Source: an uncultured Sphingomonadaceae bacterium | Lineage (GTDB): Bacteria > Pseudomonadota > Alphaproteobacteria > Sphingomonadales > Sphingomonadaceae | Assembly (NCBI GenBank): GCA_913060895.1 | Contig: CAJXSN010000001.1 | Span: 248,001 to 312,000 of the forward strand | Length of the DNA stretch: 64,000 nt | Reading direction: 5' to 3' | Shown here: positions 51,466 through 61,135 of the stretch, piece after piece | Layout of the letters: each line of letters begins with the position of its first letter | Numbering within the stretch: the first letter of the stretch is position 1 | Translations under genes and position numbers: made by a program | Notes under the pieces: generated by a model | The model's database searches: none | What the model was told of the DNA's origin: nothing | The model's input: the letters and a program-made list of their open reading frames with translations, nothing else

Positions 51466-52446
51466 TCAAGATTCGTAATCCGGCAGTGCGGGCGATCCGA
51501 TTAGCGCGCTGGCGCCTTCATTTTCAATCCGCTCGGCCACCCGACGCAGCGCGCGGCTCGTTGCCTGCAAATCGCGCAAAGTGGCGTTGGCAGCAGGCAG
51601 GGTGGAAGTATTCAGCTGCTCCAGCGCAGGGTCGGCTTTTTCCAGAGCGTCGGACAGGCTGTTTGCGGCGGTCTGCGCGCTGCCAAGTGTCGTGCGCACT
51701 TCCTGGGAAAGAGCAGTGCCTTCTTCGTTCAAAAGCCCGTCGGCAGACGCCATCACGGTATTGAACTGCGCGAGCGAACTCTCCGCCTCGCGCAAAGTAT
51801 TTTGCATCTGAGCCAACGTAGCGCGCAAAGCAGGGGCAGTTTCGCTCACCGATGTACCGATGTCGCGCGTCATCTGGTTGGAACCATCAACCAGGCCCAT
51901 GATGCGTTCTTGGTTTTCGTCGCCCAGCAATTTGTTCAACTGGGTGATTGTCTTGCTGGTGTTTTTCAGAATGTCGGGCGCGCTGGACAGAATTGCCCCG
52001 ATACCGCCCTCTCTGACAGGGATGGGCGGCATTTCACCGCCCGGTCCGGGTTCGATCAGCCGTGCGGTTTGCGCGAGTGCAGGATTTTCATCCGTCGCTC
52101 GGCTCAACTGGATCGTGGAAACCCCCGTCAGGCTGCCGCGTAATTCGGCGAATGTATCGGAGTAAATCCGCACCTGATCATCGATTTGAATCTCGACCCG
52201 AACGCGGTCGCGCGCTTCACCCACGCTTGGAGCCAGCGTGATAGAGCTAACCTGCCCCACCGGCACGCCGGAATAGGTCACGGTCGATCCGTTGACCAAG
52301 CCTTCCACCGATTGTTCGAAGAATATCACATATTCCTCGCGGCTGGTTTCATTCAACTTGGCCAGCCAGACGATGCCGGCAGCCAGCATCGCCAGCAGCA
52401 ACAGAGTGACTGCCCCCACCCATAAATGATTTGCCCGTGTTTCCAT
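51466..52446 (-). CDS. mlaD: MCE-domain lipid-binding protein MlaD
   Basis: A 326-residue inner-membrane-anchored protein that forms the substrate ring of a phospholipid transporter. One N-terminal helix (WVGAVTLLLLAMLAAGIVWL) is followed by the MCE domain: YVIFFEQSVEGLVNGSTVTY, GVPVGQVSSITL, RVEIQIDDQVRIYSDT and GSLTGVSTIQL. The second half is a long alpha-helical stretch with many Ala, Glu and Gln (about residues 160-320), likely coiled coil. It lies 80 bases after the ATPase gene. Confidence 0.93.
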   Translation of the reverse strand: METRANHLWVGAVTLLLLAMLAAGIVWLAKLNETSREEYVIFFEQSVEGLVNGSTVTYSGVPVGQVSSITLAPSVGEARDRVRVEIQIDDQVRIYSDTFAELRGSLTGVSTIQLSRATDENPALAQTARLIEPGPGGEMPPIPVREGGIGAILSSAPDILKNTSKTITQLNKLLGDENQERIMGLVDGSNQMTRDIGTSVSETAPALRATLAQMQNTLREAESSLAQFNTVMASADGLLNEEGTALSQEVRTTLGSAQTAANSLSDALEKADPALEQLNTSTLPAANATLRDLQATSRALRRVAERIENEGASALIGSPALPDYES

Positions 52447-52526
52447 TGCCTTCGCCTATGCCCTTTCGCGGCTTGGCTTGTCCATCGCCTTTACCCGAAT
52501 GCCGTAACTATAATGCAGTTTACGCC

Positions 52527-53372
52527 TCATGGTTTCTCATAAGCGCTGGATGCGGCCCGGCCACGCGGCCCGCCGAAATATTCTTTGATCCACGGATGGT
52601 CCTGCGCGACCAGCTCGGGAATGGTCCCCACAGCGATCACTTGTTTGTCGGCCAGCACGGCCACCCGGTCACATATGGAATGCAGCGTATCCAGATCATG
52701 GGTGATCAGAAACACGGTCAGCCCCATCGTATCCGTCAGCTCGCGGGTCAGGCGGTCAAACTTTGCCGCGCCCACCGGGTCAAGGCCGGCGGTCGGCTCG
52801 TCCAGGAACAGCACTTGCGGATCCAGTGCCAGCGCACGGGCCAGGCCCGCGCGCTTTTTCATACCGCCGGATAATTCGCTGGGATATTTGCTGGTCGCTT
52901 CTTCAGGCAGACCGGACAGCAGCACCTTGTACCGGGCAATCTCCTTGCGCAGATCGTCGGCCAATTCGGGATAGAACTGCTTGAGAGGAACTTCGACATT
53001 TTCCCCCACGGTCAGGGTAGAGAACAGCGCACCGCCCTGAAATAATACGCCCCAGCGACTGCGAATATCGATACCGTCACTGCCATGCGCGCCGGTAATC
53101 GCGCGGCCCAGTACCTCTATATGTCCCTCACGAGGGGTTTGCAGCCCGATGATGGAGCGCATCAGGACCGACTTACCCGTGCCCGATCCGCCGACCACGC
53201 CCAGAATTTCACCGCGCTTTACCTTCAGCGACAGATCGTCGTGAATGCGGAAATCGCCGAACTGATTAATCAGCCCTTCGACTACAATCGGGTATTCGCC
53301 GCGATACAATTCGGGAATGAAGTCGGTTGCATCGTCCTCGACTTCATAGATCAGATCGTCGCGGTCCGTCAC
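52527..53372 (-). CDS. mlaF: ABC transporter ATP-binding protein MlaF
   Basis: The 281-residue ATPase of the Mla-like lipid transporter. Walker A is GGSGTGKSVLMRSI, signature motif LSGGMKKRAGLARALALDP, Walker B VLFLDEPTAGLDPVGA, and the H-loop FLITHDLDTL. I take the GTG at 53372, which overlaps the permease stop in GTGA; the longer open frame is encoded by the permease gene. The ~30-residue N-terminal leader is acidic. Confidence 0.94.
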   Translation of the reverse strand: MTDRDDLIYEVEDDATDFIPELYRGEYPIVVEGLINQFGDFRIHDDLSLKVKRGEILGVVGGSGTGKSVLMRSIIGLQTPREGHIEVLGRAITGAHGSDGIDIRSRWGVLFQGGALFSTLTVGENVEVPLKQFYPELADDLRKEIARYKVLLSGLPEEATSKYPSELSGGMKKRAGLARALALDPQVLFLDEPTAGLDPVGAAKFDRLTRELTDTMGLTVFLITHDLDTLHSICDRVAVLADKQVIAVGTIPELVAQDHPWIKEYFGGPRGRAASSAYEKP

Positions 53373-54481
53373 GCCCAGCCCAATTCGGTAAAGAACACCG
53401 CGAAAAACGCATCGAGTACGATGACGGCGAAGATCGCCTGCACCACCGCCATCGTGGTGCGCTTGCCCACTTCTTCGGAATTCCCCTCCACCTGCATACC
53501 TTGATAGCAGCCGGCAATGGCGACAATCAAACCGAAGACCGGCGCTTTGACCAGAGCGACCCAAAGATCGTATGTCGGCACAACTTCCTGAATCCGCAGC
53601 AAAAATGAATCGAACGGGATGCCCAGCGTCAATGCCGATATGGTCGCCCCGCCGATAATGGTCAGGACGATGGCATAAAAGCCGAGCAGCAGCATCATCA
53701 CCACCGCCGCCAGAATGCGCGGGATCACCAGCGCTTCCACCGGATCAACCCCGATGGTGCGCATGGCGTCGATTTCCTCGGTCAAGTTCATGGTGCCGAT
53801 CTGCGCCGCAAACGCAGAGCCGGAGCGGCCCGCCACCATGATCGCCGTCATCAGGACGCCCAGTTCGCGTGTAGCGAGGCGGCCTGTCAGATTAATGGTC
53901 AGAGCTTCGGCACCGAATTGCTGCAGCTGTGCAGCGCCCTGCTGGGCAACCACGATGCCGATCAGGAAACTCATCAGTCCGATAATCAGCAGGGCATGCA
54001 CACCCACCAGTTCGAACTGGCGAACCACGGCCTTGATACGAAACCGGCTGGGGTGACGGATGATGTCTTTTACCGCGATCAGGACCGCGCCCAGAAAACC
54101 CACCACGTTTACTACACCGGCCAGCATATCCATTACGGCCCGGCCCGGTTCGCCGAACAAGCGGTTCATAAGCGGCTGGCGCACGGGCCGGATCGGCGCT
54201 TCGCTGGCGGCAGAGGCCACCGTATCGATCAGATCGCTGAGCGTCTCGCTTGCGCCTTCGATGGACGCATCCAGCCGCCGGGTCGCACGGAACACCGTCC
54301 ACGCGCCTGCTGTGTCCATATCCGTCACTCCGGACAGGTCGAACGCAGCGACAGGCGCCTCCAGTTCGCGGAATTGCTGGTCGATTACGGCAATGGAGGA
54401 GATGGTGAGAGGGCCGGACACGGCAACGCGGTGCGCCCCTTCCGCATCCTCTATAATTTCCAGATTGGCCCATTCCCGCAT
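53369..54481 (-). CDS. mlaE: Lipid-transport permease MlaE with N-terminal STAS domain
   Basis: A 370-residue fusion. The first ~100 residues are a STAS-like domain (RVAVSGPLTISSIAVIDQQF, VAAFDLSGVTDMDTAGAWTV), corresponding to stand-alone MlaB in enterobacteria. The rest is the MlaE permease with IGLMSFLIGIVVAQQGAAQL, GVLMTAIMVAGRSGSAFAAQ, IGTMNLTEEIDAMRTIGVDP and LVIPRILAAVVMM. It heads a four-gene operon mlaE-F-D-lipoprotein and diverges from valS. No MlaC or MlaA gene is in the window. Confidence 0.93.
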   Translation of the reverse strand: MREWANLEIIEDAEGAHRVAVSGPLTISSIAVIDQQFRELEAPVAAFDLSGVTDMDTAGAWTVFRATRRLDASIEGASETLSDLIDTVASAASEAPIRPVRQPLMNRLFGEPGRAVMDMLAGVVNVVGFLGAVLIAVKDIIRHPSRFRIKAVVRQFELVGVHALLIIGLMSFLIGIVVAQQGAAQLQQFGAEALTINLTGRLATRELGVLMTAIMVAGRSGSAFAAQIGTMNLTEEIDAMRTIGVDPVEALVIPRILAAVVMMLLLGFYAIVLTIIGGATISALTLGIPFDSFLLRIQEVVPTYDLWVALVKAPVFGLIVAIAGCYQGMQVEGNSEEVGKRTTMAVVQAIFAVIVLDAFFAVFFTELGWA

Positions 54482-54599
54482 CGTAAATGCGCTATGAGGA
54501 TAATAGTCTCATACGGCAAGAGTTCTTGCATCCATTGGCCCGCAACAACAACCAGTTCGCTTGATTGCGCCGTGTACCGCTGGCAAAGCCGCAGACCTT

Positions 54600-57350
54600 A
54601 TGAAAACCGAGCTCCCCACCACATTCGACCCCGCCTCTATCGAGGCCCGCTGGTATTCCCATTGGGAGGAAAACGGCCTGTTCCGGCCGGAGCGTCCCGG
54701 TGCAGAACCCTATACGATTGTGAACCCTCCACCGAATGTGACGGGTAGCCTTCATATCGGCCACGCGCTGGACAACACACTTCAGGATATCGTGATCCGG
54801 TATGAACGCATGCGCGGCAAGGATGCGCTGTGGGTTGTGGGTACGGACCATGCAGGCATCGCCACGCAGATGGTGGTGGAACGCCAGCTGGAAGCCAGCC
54901 AGGACAAGCGCACCAATTATTCCCGTGAGGACTTCGTGAAGAAGGTCTGGGAATGGAAAGAGGAATCGGGCGGCACGATCACCACCCAGCTTCGCCGCTT
55001 GGGCTGCTCCATGGACTGGAGCCGCGAGCAATTCACGATGGACGAGCATTTCAGCAAGGCCGTGCTGAAAACCTTCGTCGATCTGCACAAGGACGGGCTG
55101 ATCTACCGCGACAAGCGGCTGGTCAACTGGGACCCCAAGCTGAAAACCGCGATTTCCGATCTGGAAGTGGAAACGCAGGATCTGAAGGGCAATTTCTGGC
55201 ATTTCAAATATCCGCTGGAAGACGGCGTGACGCTGGCCGATGGCCGCGATTACATCGAGGTTGCGACCACCCGTCCCGAAACGATGCTGGCCGATATGGC
55301 CGTGGCCGTGCACCCGACCGACGAACGCTACGCCAGCGTGGTGGGCAAGTATGTCGTGCTGCCGATCACCGGACGCCGTGTGCAGATCGTCACGGACGAA
55401 CACGCCGATCCGGAACTGGGCAGCGGCGCAGTGAAGATCACGCCGGGCCATGATTTCAACGATTTCGATGTGGGCAAGCGCGCCGGATTTGCGCCTGCCG
55501 ATATGCTCAACATGCTGGATGCAGAGGGCAATGTTTGCCAAGTAAACGATCCTGACAAAATACCTGACGAATTCATCGGCCTGCACCGCTTCAAGCTGGA
55601 CGGTAAAGACGGTGCGCGTGAACTGGTGGTTCAGCGGCTGAAGGAAGCGGGCTACCTGATCCCGCACATCACCAAGACCAAGAAGGGCGAGGAACAGGAG
55701 CTCGACGCGGAACCCCGCACCATCGCCACCCCGTTTGGTGATCGCGGCGGGGTAGTGATCGAGCCGTGGCTGACCGATCAATGGTATGTCGATGCGGAGA
55801 AGCTGGCCGCCGCCCCGATTGCGGCGGTGAAAAACGGCGATGTCGAAATCGTCCCTAAGACATGGGAGAAGACGTTCTTCAACTGGATGGAGAATATCCA
55901 GCCGTGGTGCGTCAGCCGCCAATTGTGGTGGGGGCACCAGATTCCGGCCTGGTATGACGACGACGGTAATCCCTATGTCGCCATGACAGAGGAAGATGCG
56001 CAGGCACAGGCTGGTGCAGGTGTTACCCTATCGCGCGATGAAGACGTCCTCGACACATGGTTCTCCTCCGCCCTGTGGCCCTTCGCCACGCTGGGCTGGC
56101 CGGAGCAGACCGATCTGCTCGCCAAGCATTACCCCAACAACCTCCTCGTCTCAGGCTTCGACATCCTGTTTTTCTGGGATGCGCGGATGATGATGATGGG
56201 CAACCACCTGACGGGTGAGAACCCGTGGCCGCGCCTGTATCTGCACGGTCTGGTGCGCGCAGCCGACGGCTCCAAAATGTCCAAGTCCAAGGGGAATGTG
56301 GTCGATCCGCTCGGCCTGATCGATCAGTATGGCGCCGATGCGCTGCGGTTCTTCATGGCGGCGATGGAAAGCCAAGGCCGCGACATCAAGATGGATGACA
56401 AGCGGGTAGAAGGGTATCGCAACTTCGCCACCAAGCTGTGGAATGCGACGCGGTTCTGCCAGTCCAACGGCATCGGCGCGAGCGACACTCTGGCTGCGCC
56501 AGAAGCCAGGCTGGCCGCCAACCAATGGATCATCGGCGAAGTCGGAGAGACGGTCGCCAAACTGGATGCCGCGATGGCCGATCTGCGCTTCGATGCGGCG
56601 GCGAACACGATCTATCACTTTGTTTGGGACCGGTTCTGCGACTGGTATCTGGAACTGATCAAGCCGGTGTTTGCAGAAGGCGCGAGCGAAACGGCTGCTG
56701 CCGAAACACGCGCCGTGGCCGGGTGGACGCTCGACCAAATTCTGGTTATGCTGCATCCCTTCATGCCGTTCATCACGGAAGAACTGTGGTCGAAGCAGGG
56801 CGGCGTTAATGATGTCGATCGCGCGGATTACCCGCTCATCACCGCCAAGTGGCCCGAACCAGACGCGCAGGTCAGCAAGCAGGCGACCGGCGCAATCGAC
56901 TGGGTGATCGAACTGACAATGGCCGTGCGCAGCGCGAAGAACGAACTGGGCATCCCGCCGGGCCAGAAGCTGGCGGCGTTCATCGACAATCCCTCCCCCA
57001 CAGCGGCAGGCGTGATGGACCGCAGCAGCGCGGCCATCGAACGGCTGGCGCGGCTCGCCCCGCTAACCGCTGGCGCAGCGCCCGATGGACCGGCCATGCA
57101 GATCACTGCGGGGCCGGACGTGCTGGTCATCCCGCTGGAAGGCGTGATCGATATCGGCGCGGAGAAGGCACGTTTGGCCAAGGCGCTGGAAGTTTCGCAG
57201 AAAGAAGCCAAATCGCTGGAAGGCAGGCTCGGCAATGCCAATTTCGTTGAGCGCGCGAAGCCCGAAGCGGTCGAGAAGGCCAAGGAAGACTTCGCCCATC
57301 ACAGCGCGGAAGTCGGGCGGCTGACAGCGGCGATGGCGCGGCTGGGGTGA
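54600..57350 (+). CDS. valS: Valyl-tRNA synthetase
   Basis: A 916-residue class I enzyme that charges tRNA-Val. The HIGH-type motif is [17 protein letters not shown], followed by [19 protein letters not shown]; the editing domain has [11 protein letters not shown]-type sequence ([20 protein letters not shown]); the KMSKS motif is [16 protein letters not shown]; the C-terminal coiled-coil arm begins near [20 protein letters not shown] start at the ATG at 54600, near the usual N-terminus; the frame opens at 54561. Monocistronic. Confidence 0.97.
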   Translation: MKTELPTTFDPASIEARWYSHWEENGLFRPERPGAEPYTIVNPPPNVTGSLHIGHALDNTLQDIVIRYERMRGKDALWVVGTDHAGIATQMVVERQLEASQDKRTNYSREDFVKKVWEWKEESGGTITTQLRRLGCSMDWSREQFTMDEHFSKAVLKTFVDLHKDGLIYRDKRLVNWDPKLKTAISDLEVETQDLKGNFWHFKYPLEDGVTLADGRDYIEVATTRPETMLADMAVAVHPTDERYASVVGKYVVLPITGRRVQIVTDEHADPELGSGAVKITPGHDFNDFDVGKRAGFAPADMLNMLDAEGNVCQVNDPDKIPDEFIGLHRFKLDGKDGARELVVQRLKEAGYLIPHITKTKKGEEQELDAEPRTIATPFGDRGGVVIEPWLTDQWYVDAEKLAAAPIAAVKNGDVEIVPKTWEKTFFNWMENIQPWCVSRQLWWGHQIPAWYDDDGNPYVAMTEEDAQAQAGAGVTLSRDEDVLDTWFSSALWPFATLGWPEQTDLLAKHYPNNLLVSGFDILFFWDARMMMMGNHLTGENPWPRLYLHGLVRAADGSKMSKSKGNVVDPLGLIDQYGADALRFFMAAMESQGRDIKMDDKRVEGYRNFATKLWNATRFCQSNGIGASDTLAAPEARLAANQWIIGEVGETVAKLDAAMADLRFDAAANTIYHFVWDRFCDWYLELIKPVFAEGASETAAAETRAVAGWTLDQILVMLHPFMPFITEELWSKQGGVNDVDRADYPLITAKWPEPDAQVSKQATGAIDWVIELTMAVRSAKNELGIPPGQKLAAFIDNPSPTAAGVMDRSSAAIERLARLAPLTAGAAPDGPAMQITAGPDVLVIPLEGVIDIGAEKARLAKALEVSQKEAKSLEGRLGNANFVERAKPEAVEKAKEDFAHHSAEVGRLTAAMARLG

Positions 57351-57459
57351 CGGGCCTTCATTTCGGTACGCAGCGTTTTCCTACAGCCGCGCAATATGCC
57401 AGAGGAGTGGCTTGCAAGGCATCGGCTGCGTTGGTTCACCGGAAATTCGGTGTGCAACG

Positions 57460-57545
57460 TGTCAACTGAATCCAACAGGACAAAGATCTGTTTAATCAGC
57501 GCCTTAACCCGAAAACCTTTGGCTGACACCTGTCAAATGTGTCAA
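57460..57545 (+). promoter_or_regulatory. TGTCAA repeats and inverted repeat upstream of queE
   Basis: TGTCAA occurs at 57460, 57531 and 57540. TGACAC (57524-57529) and GTGTCA (57539-57544) form an inverted repeat 9 bases apart, 26 bases before queE. It may be an operator; no known binding site matches with confidence. The rest of the 220-bp gap holds no ORF or tRNA. Confidence 0.3.
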
Positions 57546-57570
57546 GTAAAGTAGGAAATAAACGCAAACC

Positions 57571-58332
57571 ATGACGCAACTTGTGCTTGCCACAGAGGAT
57601 GAAGGGCAGTCCCGCAGCGGCGCTGGGGCCAAACCGGAAATCTTCGCCTCTGTGCAGGGCGAAGGGCCCAGCGCGGGGATGCCGGTGGCATTCGTGCGCC
57701 TGTCGCGCTGCAACCTTGCCTGCGTGTGGTGCGACACGGCTTACACCTGGCATTTCAGAGAAGATGAGCGCCCACACCGAGATGGCGTGACGTTCGAGCG
57801 CAAGGCCAATCAGGTCACACTGGACATTGCCGATGTGGTACAGCGGATCGCGGCGCTGGGGCAAAAGCGGCTGGTCATCACCGGCGGCGAACCCCTGCTG
57901 CAAGGTGCGGGGCTGGCCGAACTTGCGCAGGCCCTGCCCGATATGCGGATCGAGATCGAGACCAATGGCACGGTCGCTGCGCCCGCCCGGCTCGATATTC
58001 ATGTCGACCAGTATAATGTCAGCCCGAAATTGGCCCACAGCGGCAATCCGGCGCAGCTTGCCCTGATCGCAGAGCGGCTGGATTCCTATGCGCTGGACGA
58101 TCGCGCATGGTTTAAATTCGTGATTGCCAGCCCAGCCGACGTGGACGAGGTTCTGGCCCTCCAGCGCGCCCATGCCATCCCGCCGCAGCGCATATTCCTG
58201 ATGCCGGAAGGGACCGACAGCGCGGCCTTGCGGACCCGAGAGGAATGGCTGGTCCCGCTATGTCTAGAGCATGGATACAGGCTCAGCGACCGGCTGCATA
58301 TTCACCTGTTCGGCGATACTAGGGGGACGTAG
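57571..58332 (+). CDS. queE: 7-carboxy-7-deazaguanine synthase QueE
   Basis: A radical SAM enzyme that makes the 7-deazaguanine core in queuosine biosynthesis. The 253-residue product has EIFASVQGEGPSAGMPVAFV, the cluster motif CNLACVWCDT (CxxxCxxC), the SAM-binding VITGGEPLLQ and the later IEIETNGTVAAP. The length is normal for the short alphaproteobacterial form. The other que genes are not in the window. TAGGAAA precedes the ATG. Confidence 0.94.
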   Translation: MTQLVLATEDEGQSRSGAGAKPEIFASVQGEGPSAGMPVAFVRLSRCNLACVWCDTAYTWHFREDERPHRDGVTFERKANQVTLDIADVVQRIAALGQKRLVITGGEPLLQGAGLAELAQALPDMRIEIETNGTVAAPARLDIHVDQYNVSPKLAHSGNPAQLALIAERLDSYALDDRAWFKFVIASPADVDEVLALQRAHAIPPQRIFLMPEGTDSAALRTREEWLVPLCLEHGYRLSDRLHIHLFGDTRGT

Positions 58333-58369
58333 TTTATGTCATGAACCCGCATCCGTTTGTTTGTTTGGC

Positions 58370-58604
58370 CTCAAGCGCCGGCGGTCGCATATGCTCCCTT
58401 AGGCTTTCCTCGCATTGGCTCGGGCGGGCAGTCGCCCTTGCGGAACCTATCGGTTCCGAACCATTCCAAGCCATCGGCCTTGCTGCGGAGCACGGTCCGC
58501 GCCCAGCGGACCGCAAGGGCACGCGCCCGCCCCGCAGGTGCCCGACCAACGGGAGGAACAGCATCGAGGACGCACCTGCGGATGCAGGTGCGAAAAGCAA
58601 GTGC
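58370..58604. repeat. Hairpin-rich non-coding region
   Basis: Between convergent queE and the HerA-type gene. Arms 58421-58443 (CGGGCGGGCAGTCGCCCTTG then CGG) and 58511-58533 (CCGCAAGGGCACGCGCCCGC then CCC) pair with few mismatches. Nested inside are CGGAACC/GGTTCCG (58441-58458) and GGTCCGC-GCCCA-GCGGACC (58494-58512). Next to it is CGCACCTGC-GGAT-GCAGGTGCG (58571-58592). It folds into several stems; whether as RNA or as a DNA repeat is unknown. Open frames here have no ribosome site or family signal. Confidence 0.6.
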
Positions 58605-58605
58605 G

Positions 58606-60288
58606 CTACTGCCCCTGGCTGCGCCAGCGCTGGACCACGCGGTGTACTGCTTCTTCCTCGTCTCCGGATTCGCGCCAAAGCTCGACAAAACTGGGGTCTT
58701 CCGAAGCGGGACGTTTCGCTTCTTCCAGATTATCGAACGAAACGCGGATCGGGATCGCCACGCCTTCGCCGCAGATAATGCATTCGCGGTTGCGCAGGGC
58801 GGGAATGGAATCGAGGAAACCGCGCGCGCCTTCGGGCATGGCGGCTTTCACAAAGGCCTGATCGCGGTCGTTATTAAGACGCATGGAAATGATGGTGCCG
58901 CACTGCGACAAAACGCCTTCTGCAAGGTCGGAAGGCCGCTGGGTAATCAGGCCCAGGCTGATGCCGTATTTTCGGCCTTCCTTGGCGATCCGCGACAGGA
59001 TGTTGCCCACGCTGGAGCCATCGGCATTCGCTTCGTTGGGCACATAACGGTGGGCTTCTTCGCACACCAGCAGGATGGGCCGGGTCTTTTCCTCGCGGCC
59101 CCAGATAGCAAAATCGAACACCAGCCGGCTGAGCACGGCAACCACGGTAGAGGTAATATCCGACGGCACACCCGACACGTCGATGATGGCGATGGGCTTG
59201 CCTTCACCCGGCATCCGGAAAATTCTCGACAGAAAATCGGCCATCGTATCGCCGACCAGCATTCCGGAGAACATGAACTGGTAGCGCGGATCGTTTTTCA
59301 GCTCGTCCAGCTTGGACTTGATACGCATGAAAGGCGCGCTGGAAGTTGCCTTGTCCAGCTTGCCCATTTCGTCCTGGATCGCACCGGACAGGTCGGACAG
59401 CAGATAGGGAATGGGGGAATCGACAGTAATTTTGCCCATCTGCTCTGCCAGACGGTTTTTGTATCGCGCCTTCAGCAGGCATTTGGCCAGAATATCGGCA
59501 TCCACTTGGCGTTCGTTGCCGTGGCTGGTCAACAGAACTTCGCAGTGTTCTTCGAAGTTCAGCAACCAGTACGGCATCTGCAGATTGGACACGTCGAGGA
59601 TTATGCCGGTGTTGCGGAACGCGGCAGAATACTCGCCGTGAGGATCGATCATCAGGATATGGCCCTGTGGTGCAGCCTCGCAGATACGGTGCAGCAGCAG
59701 CGCAGCACTGGTCGACTTACCAGTGCCTGTGGAGCCCAGCAGCGCGAAATGCTTGCCCAGCATCGCATCGATATACACCCCGGCGCGGATATCCTTGGTC
59801 GGATAAACCGTGCCGATCTGAATGTTGGAGCGGCCATCGCTGGCGTAGATCTGGCGCAGATCGGCTGTGGTTGCGGGATAGATCAGCGCGCCCGGAACCG
59901 GGTAACGGGTCACACCGCGGCGGAACGAATGGATGCGCCCCGTCAGCTTCTCTTCCATGCCTTCGCCAAGGAAATCGATATTGGCCAGCACGCCCCCACC
60001 CTGACGGCGATCCTGCTTCTGATTGCGGACACTGGCCAGAAGCCAGCTATTGCCGACGCGAATCTTGACCTGGCTGCCCACCTGTCCGGCAAGCCCGACA
60101 GACGGATCGTCGTCTGCCATGCATTCGTTCAACCGTTCCAGATCCAGCGCGATCTGAGAACCCGAACCGGCAATTTCCAGCACGACGCCGATGGGTTGCA
60201 TGGCGTTGGAGGACGCATCCATCCTGTCCGCCTGTTCCTCACCCGCAGTTCCCGCCGGGGTAAATTCCTGCCTTGCCATGTCGGTCAT
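58606..60288 (-). CDS. HerA-type ATP-binding protein (DUF87)
   Basis: A 560-residue FtsK/HerA-superfamily ATPase. An N-terminal HerA-like barrel (VLEIAGSGSQIALDLERLNE, GQVGSQVKIRVGNSWLLASV) precedes the Walker A LLGSTGTGKSTSAALLLHRI and Walker B region ILLVCEEAHRYVPNEA. The Arg finger region is LITQRPSDLAEGVLSQCGT and the family ending is present. HerA usually pairs with NurA in end resection; no NurA-like gene is seen here, and stand-alone HerA relatives are frequent in bacteria with a less defined role. Confidence 0.88.
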   Translation of the reverse strand: MTDMARQEFTPAGTAGEEQADRMDASSNAMQPIGVVLEIAGSGSQIALDLERLNECMADDDPSVGLAGQVGSQVKIRVGNSWLLASVRNQKQDRRQGGGVLANIDFLGEGMEEKLTGRIHSFRRGVTRYPVPGALIYPATTADLRQIYASDGRSNIQIGTVYPTKDIRAGVYIDAMLGKHFALLGSTGTGKSTSAALLLHRICEAAPQGHILMIDPHGEYSAAFRNTGIILDVSNLQMPYWLLNFEEHCEVLLTSHGNERQVDADILAKCLLKARYKNRLAEQMGKITVDSPIPYLLSDLSGAIQDEMGKLDKATSSAPFMRIKSKLDELKNDPRYQFMFSGMLVGDTMADFLSRIFRMPGEGKPIAIIDVSGVPSDITSTVVAVLSRLVFDFAIWGREEKTRPILLVCEEAHRYVPNEANADGSSVGNILSRIAKEGRKYGISLGLITQRPSDLAEGVLSQCGTIISMRLNNDRDQAFVKAAMPEGARGFLDSIPALRNRECIICGEGVAIPIRVSFDNLEEAKRPASEDPSFVELWRESGDEEEAVHRVVQRWRSQGQ

Positions 60289-60379
60289 TCGGTGCGCCCC
60301 GTTCTATCCAGTAAACTCTGGCGCAGTGGCTAGGCCAATCAGGGTTAAGATTGCGCTAAGACAATCAGGAGCCACCGCC

Positions 60380-61135
60380 TCAGCTCGAAGCGAAGAGCCG
60401 CCCGGCGAGCCAGCCCATGCTAACCGACAGCATGATGGCGACCAGGCCATAGAAGAAAGGCTGGATCTGCGAGAATGTTTCGATCAACCGTCCGAAACCG
60501 ACCTTGCGCACCTCCACCCGTGCAATGGCCGAAGAGACCACGCGCCCCTCATCCACCGCGAATGTTTCGGCGGTATAGGTTCCTGTCTGCACGCTGGAAG
60601 GCAGATCGATACGCGCCTGATACAATACGCCCTCACTCACCTGCACGCCGCCATCGTCCTGCTTGTACAGCCCCTGACGCGTTCGAAGATCGACCAGCCC
60701 GTTGCGAAATCGCAATTGTTCCGCAGGATCGATCGCGCCGGTTGGGGACAATTGGATAAAGCTCGTGCCGAACTCGAAAATAGCGGCGGTCCGTCCATCG
60801 ACGATGGTATCGATGGGTGACGACGAAGCGACGGCAAAAAAGCTGGGCGCAGAACGGAACGGGACATTGTCGGCATTGATCCAGATGCCGCCGACCTGCT
60901 CCTTCTCGCGCACCGTTATCGGGAAGGACGGCCCTTTGAGCACAACCACGATATCGTAATCCCGCGCCGCACGCCTGCCCGAAGGGTCGAGCACAGCGCC
61001 GAACAGCAGTAATTCCGTACCGGTAAATCCCTGTCGCACCAGCACATCGTCCTGCGACACTTCAGGCACAAGGATGGGATCGCGTTGGGCAGTCAGGGCG
61101 AAAAACAGCGCCAGAAGGAGAACCACCCGTTTCAT
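60380..61135 (-). CDS. TIGR02186-type periplasmic/membrane protein
   Basis: A 251-residue protein: signal peptide (MKRVVLLLALFFALTAQRDP), a long beta-rich periplasmic domain (FTGTELLLFGAVLDPSGRRA, YDIVVVLKGPSFPITVREKE, VGGIWINADNVPF), and one C-terminal helix (FFYGLVAIMLSVSMGWLAGR). The pattern and its fixed neighbour, a TSUP transporter, fit the TIGR02186 family, which is conserved next to TSUP genes in alphaproteobacteria. It overlaps the upstream transporter gene by four bases (ATGA). Confidence 0.87.
   Translation of the reverse strand: MKRVVLLLALFFALTAQRDPILVPEVSQDDVLVRQGFTGTELLLFGAVLDPSGRRAARDYDIVVVLKGPSFPITVREKEQVGGIWINADNVPFRSAPSFFAVASSSPIDTIVDGRTAAIFEFGTSFIQLSPTGAIDPAEQLRFRNGLVDLRTRQGLYKQDDGGVQVSEGVLYQARIDLPSSVQTGTYTAETFAVDEGRVVSSAIARVEVRKVGFGRLIETFSQIQPFFYGLVAIMLSVSMGWLAGRLFASS

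Noticed and set aside
54492-55937. 481-codon minus-strand open frame
   Set aside because: It is antisense to valS, whose HIGH and KMSKS motifs fix the coding strand.
57351-57570. Possible tRNA gene between valS and queE
   Set aside because: A GGTTC stretch and a short CACCG/CGGTG stem looked T-arm-like, but no acceptor stem, D-arm or anticodon arm can be assembled around it.
58357-60333. 658-codon plus-strand open frame across the queE-HerA gap
   Set aside because: It runs antisense through the HerA-type gene, which has intact Walker motifs, and its first part is the hairpin-rich gap.
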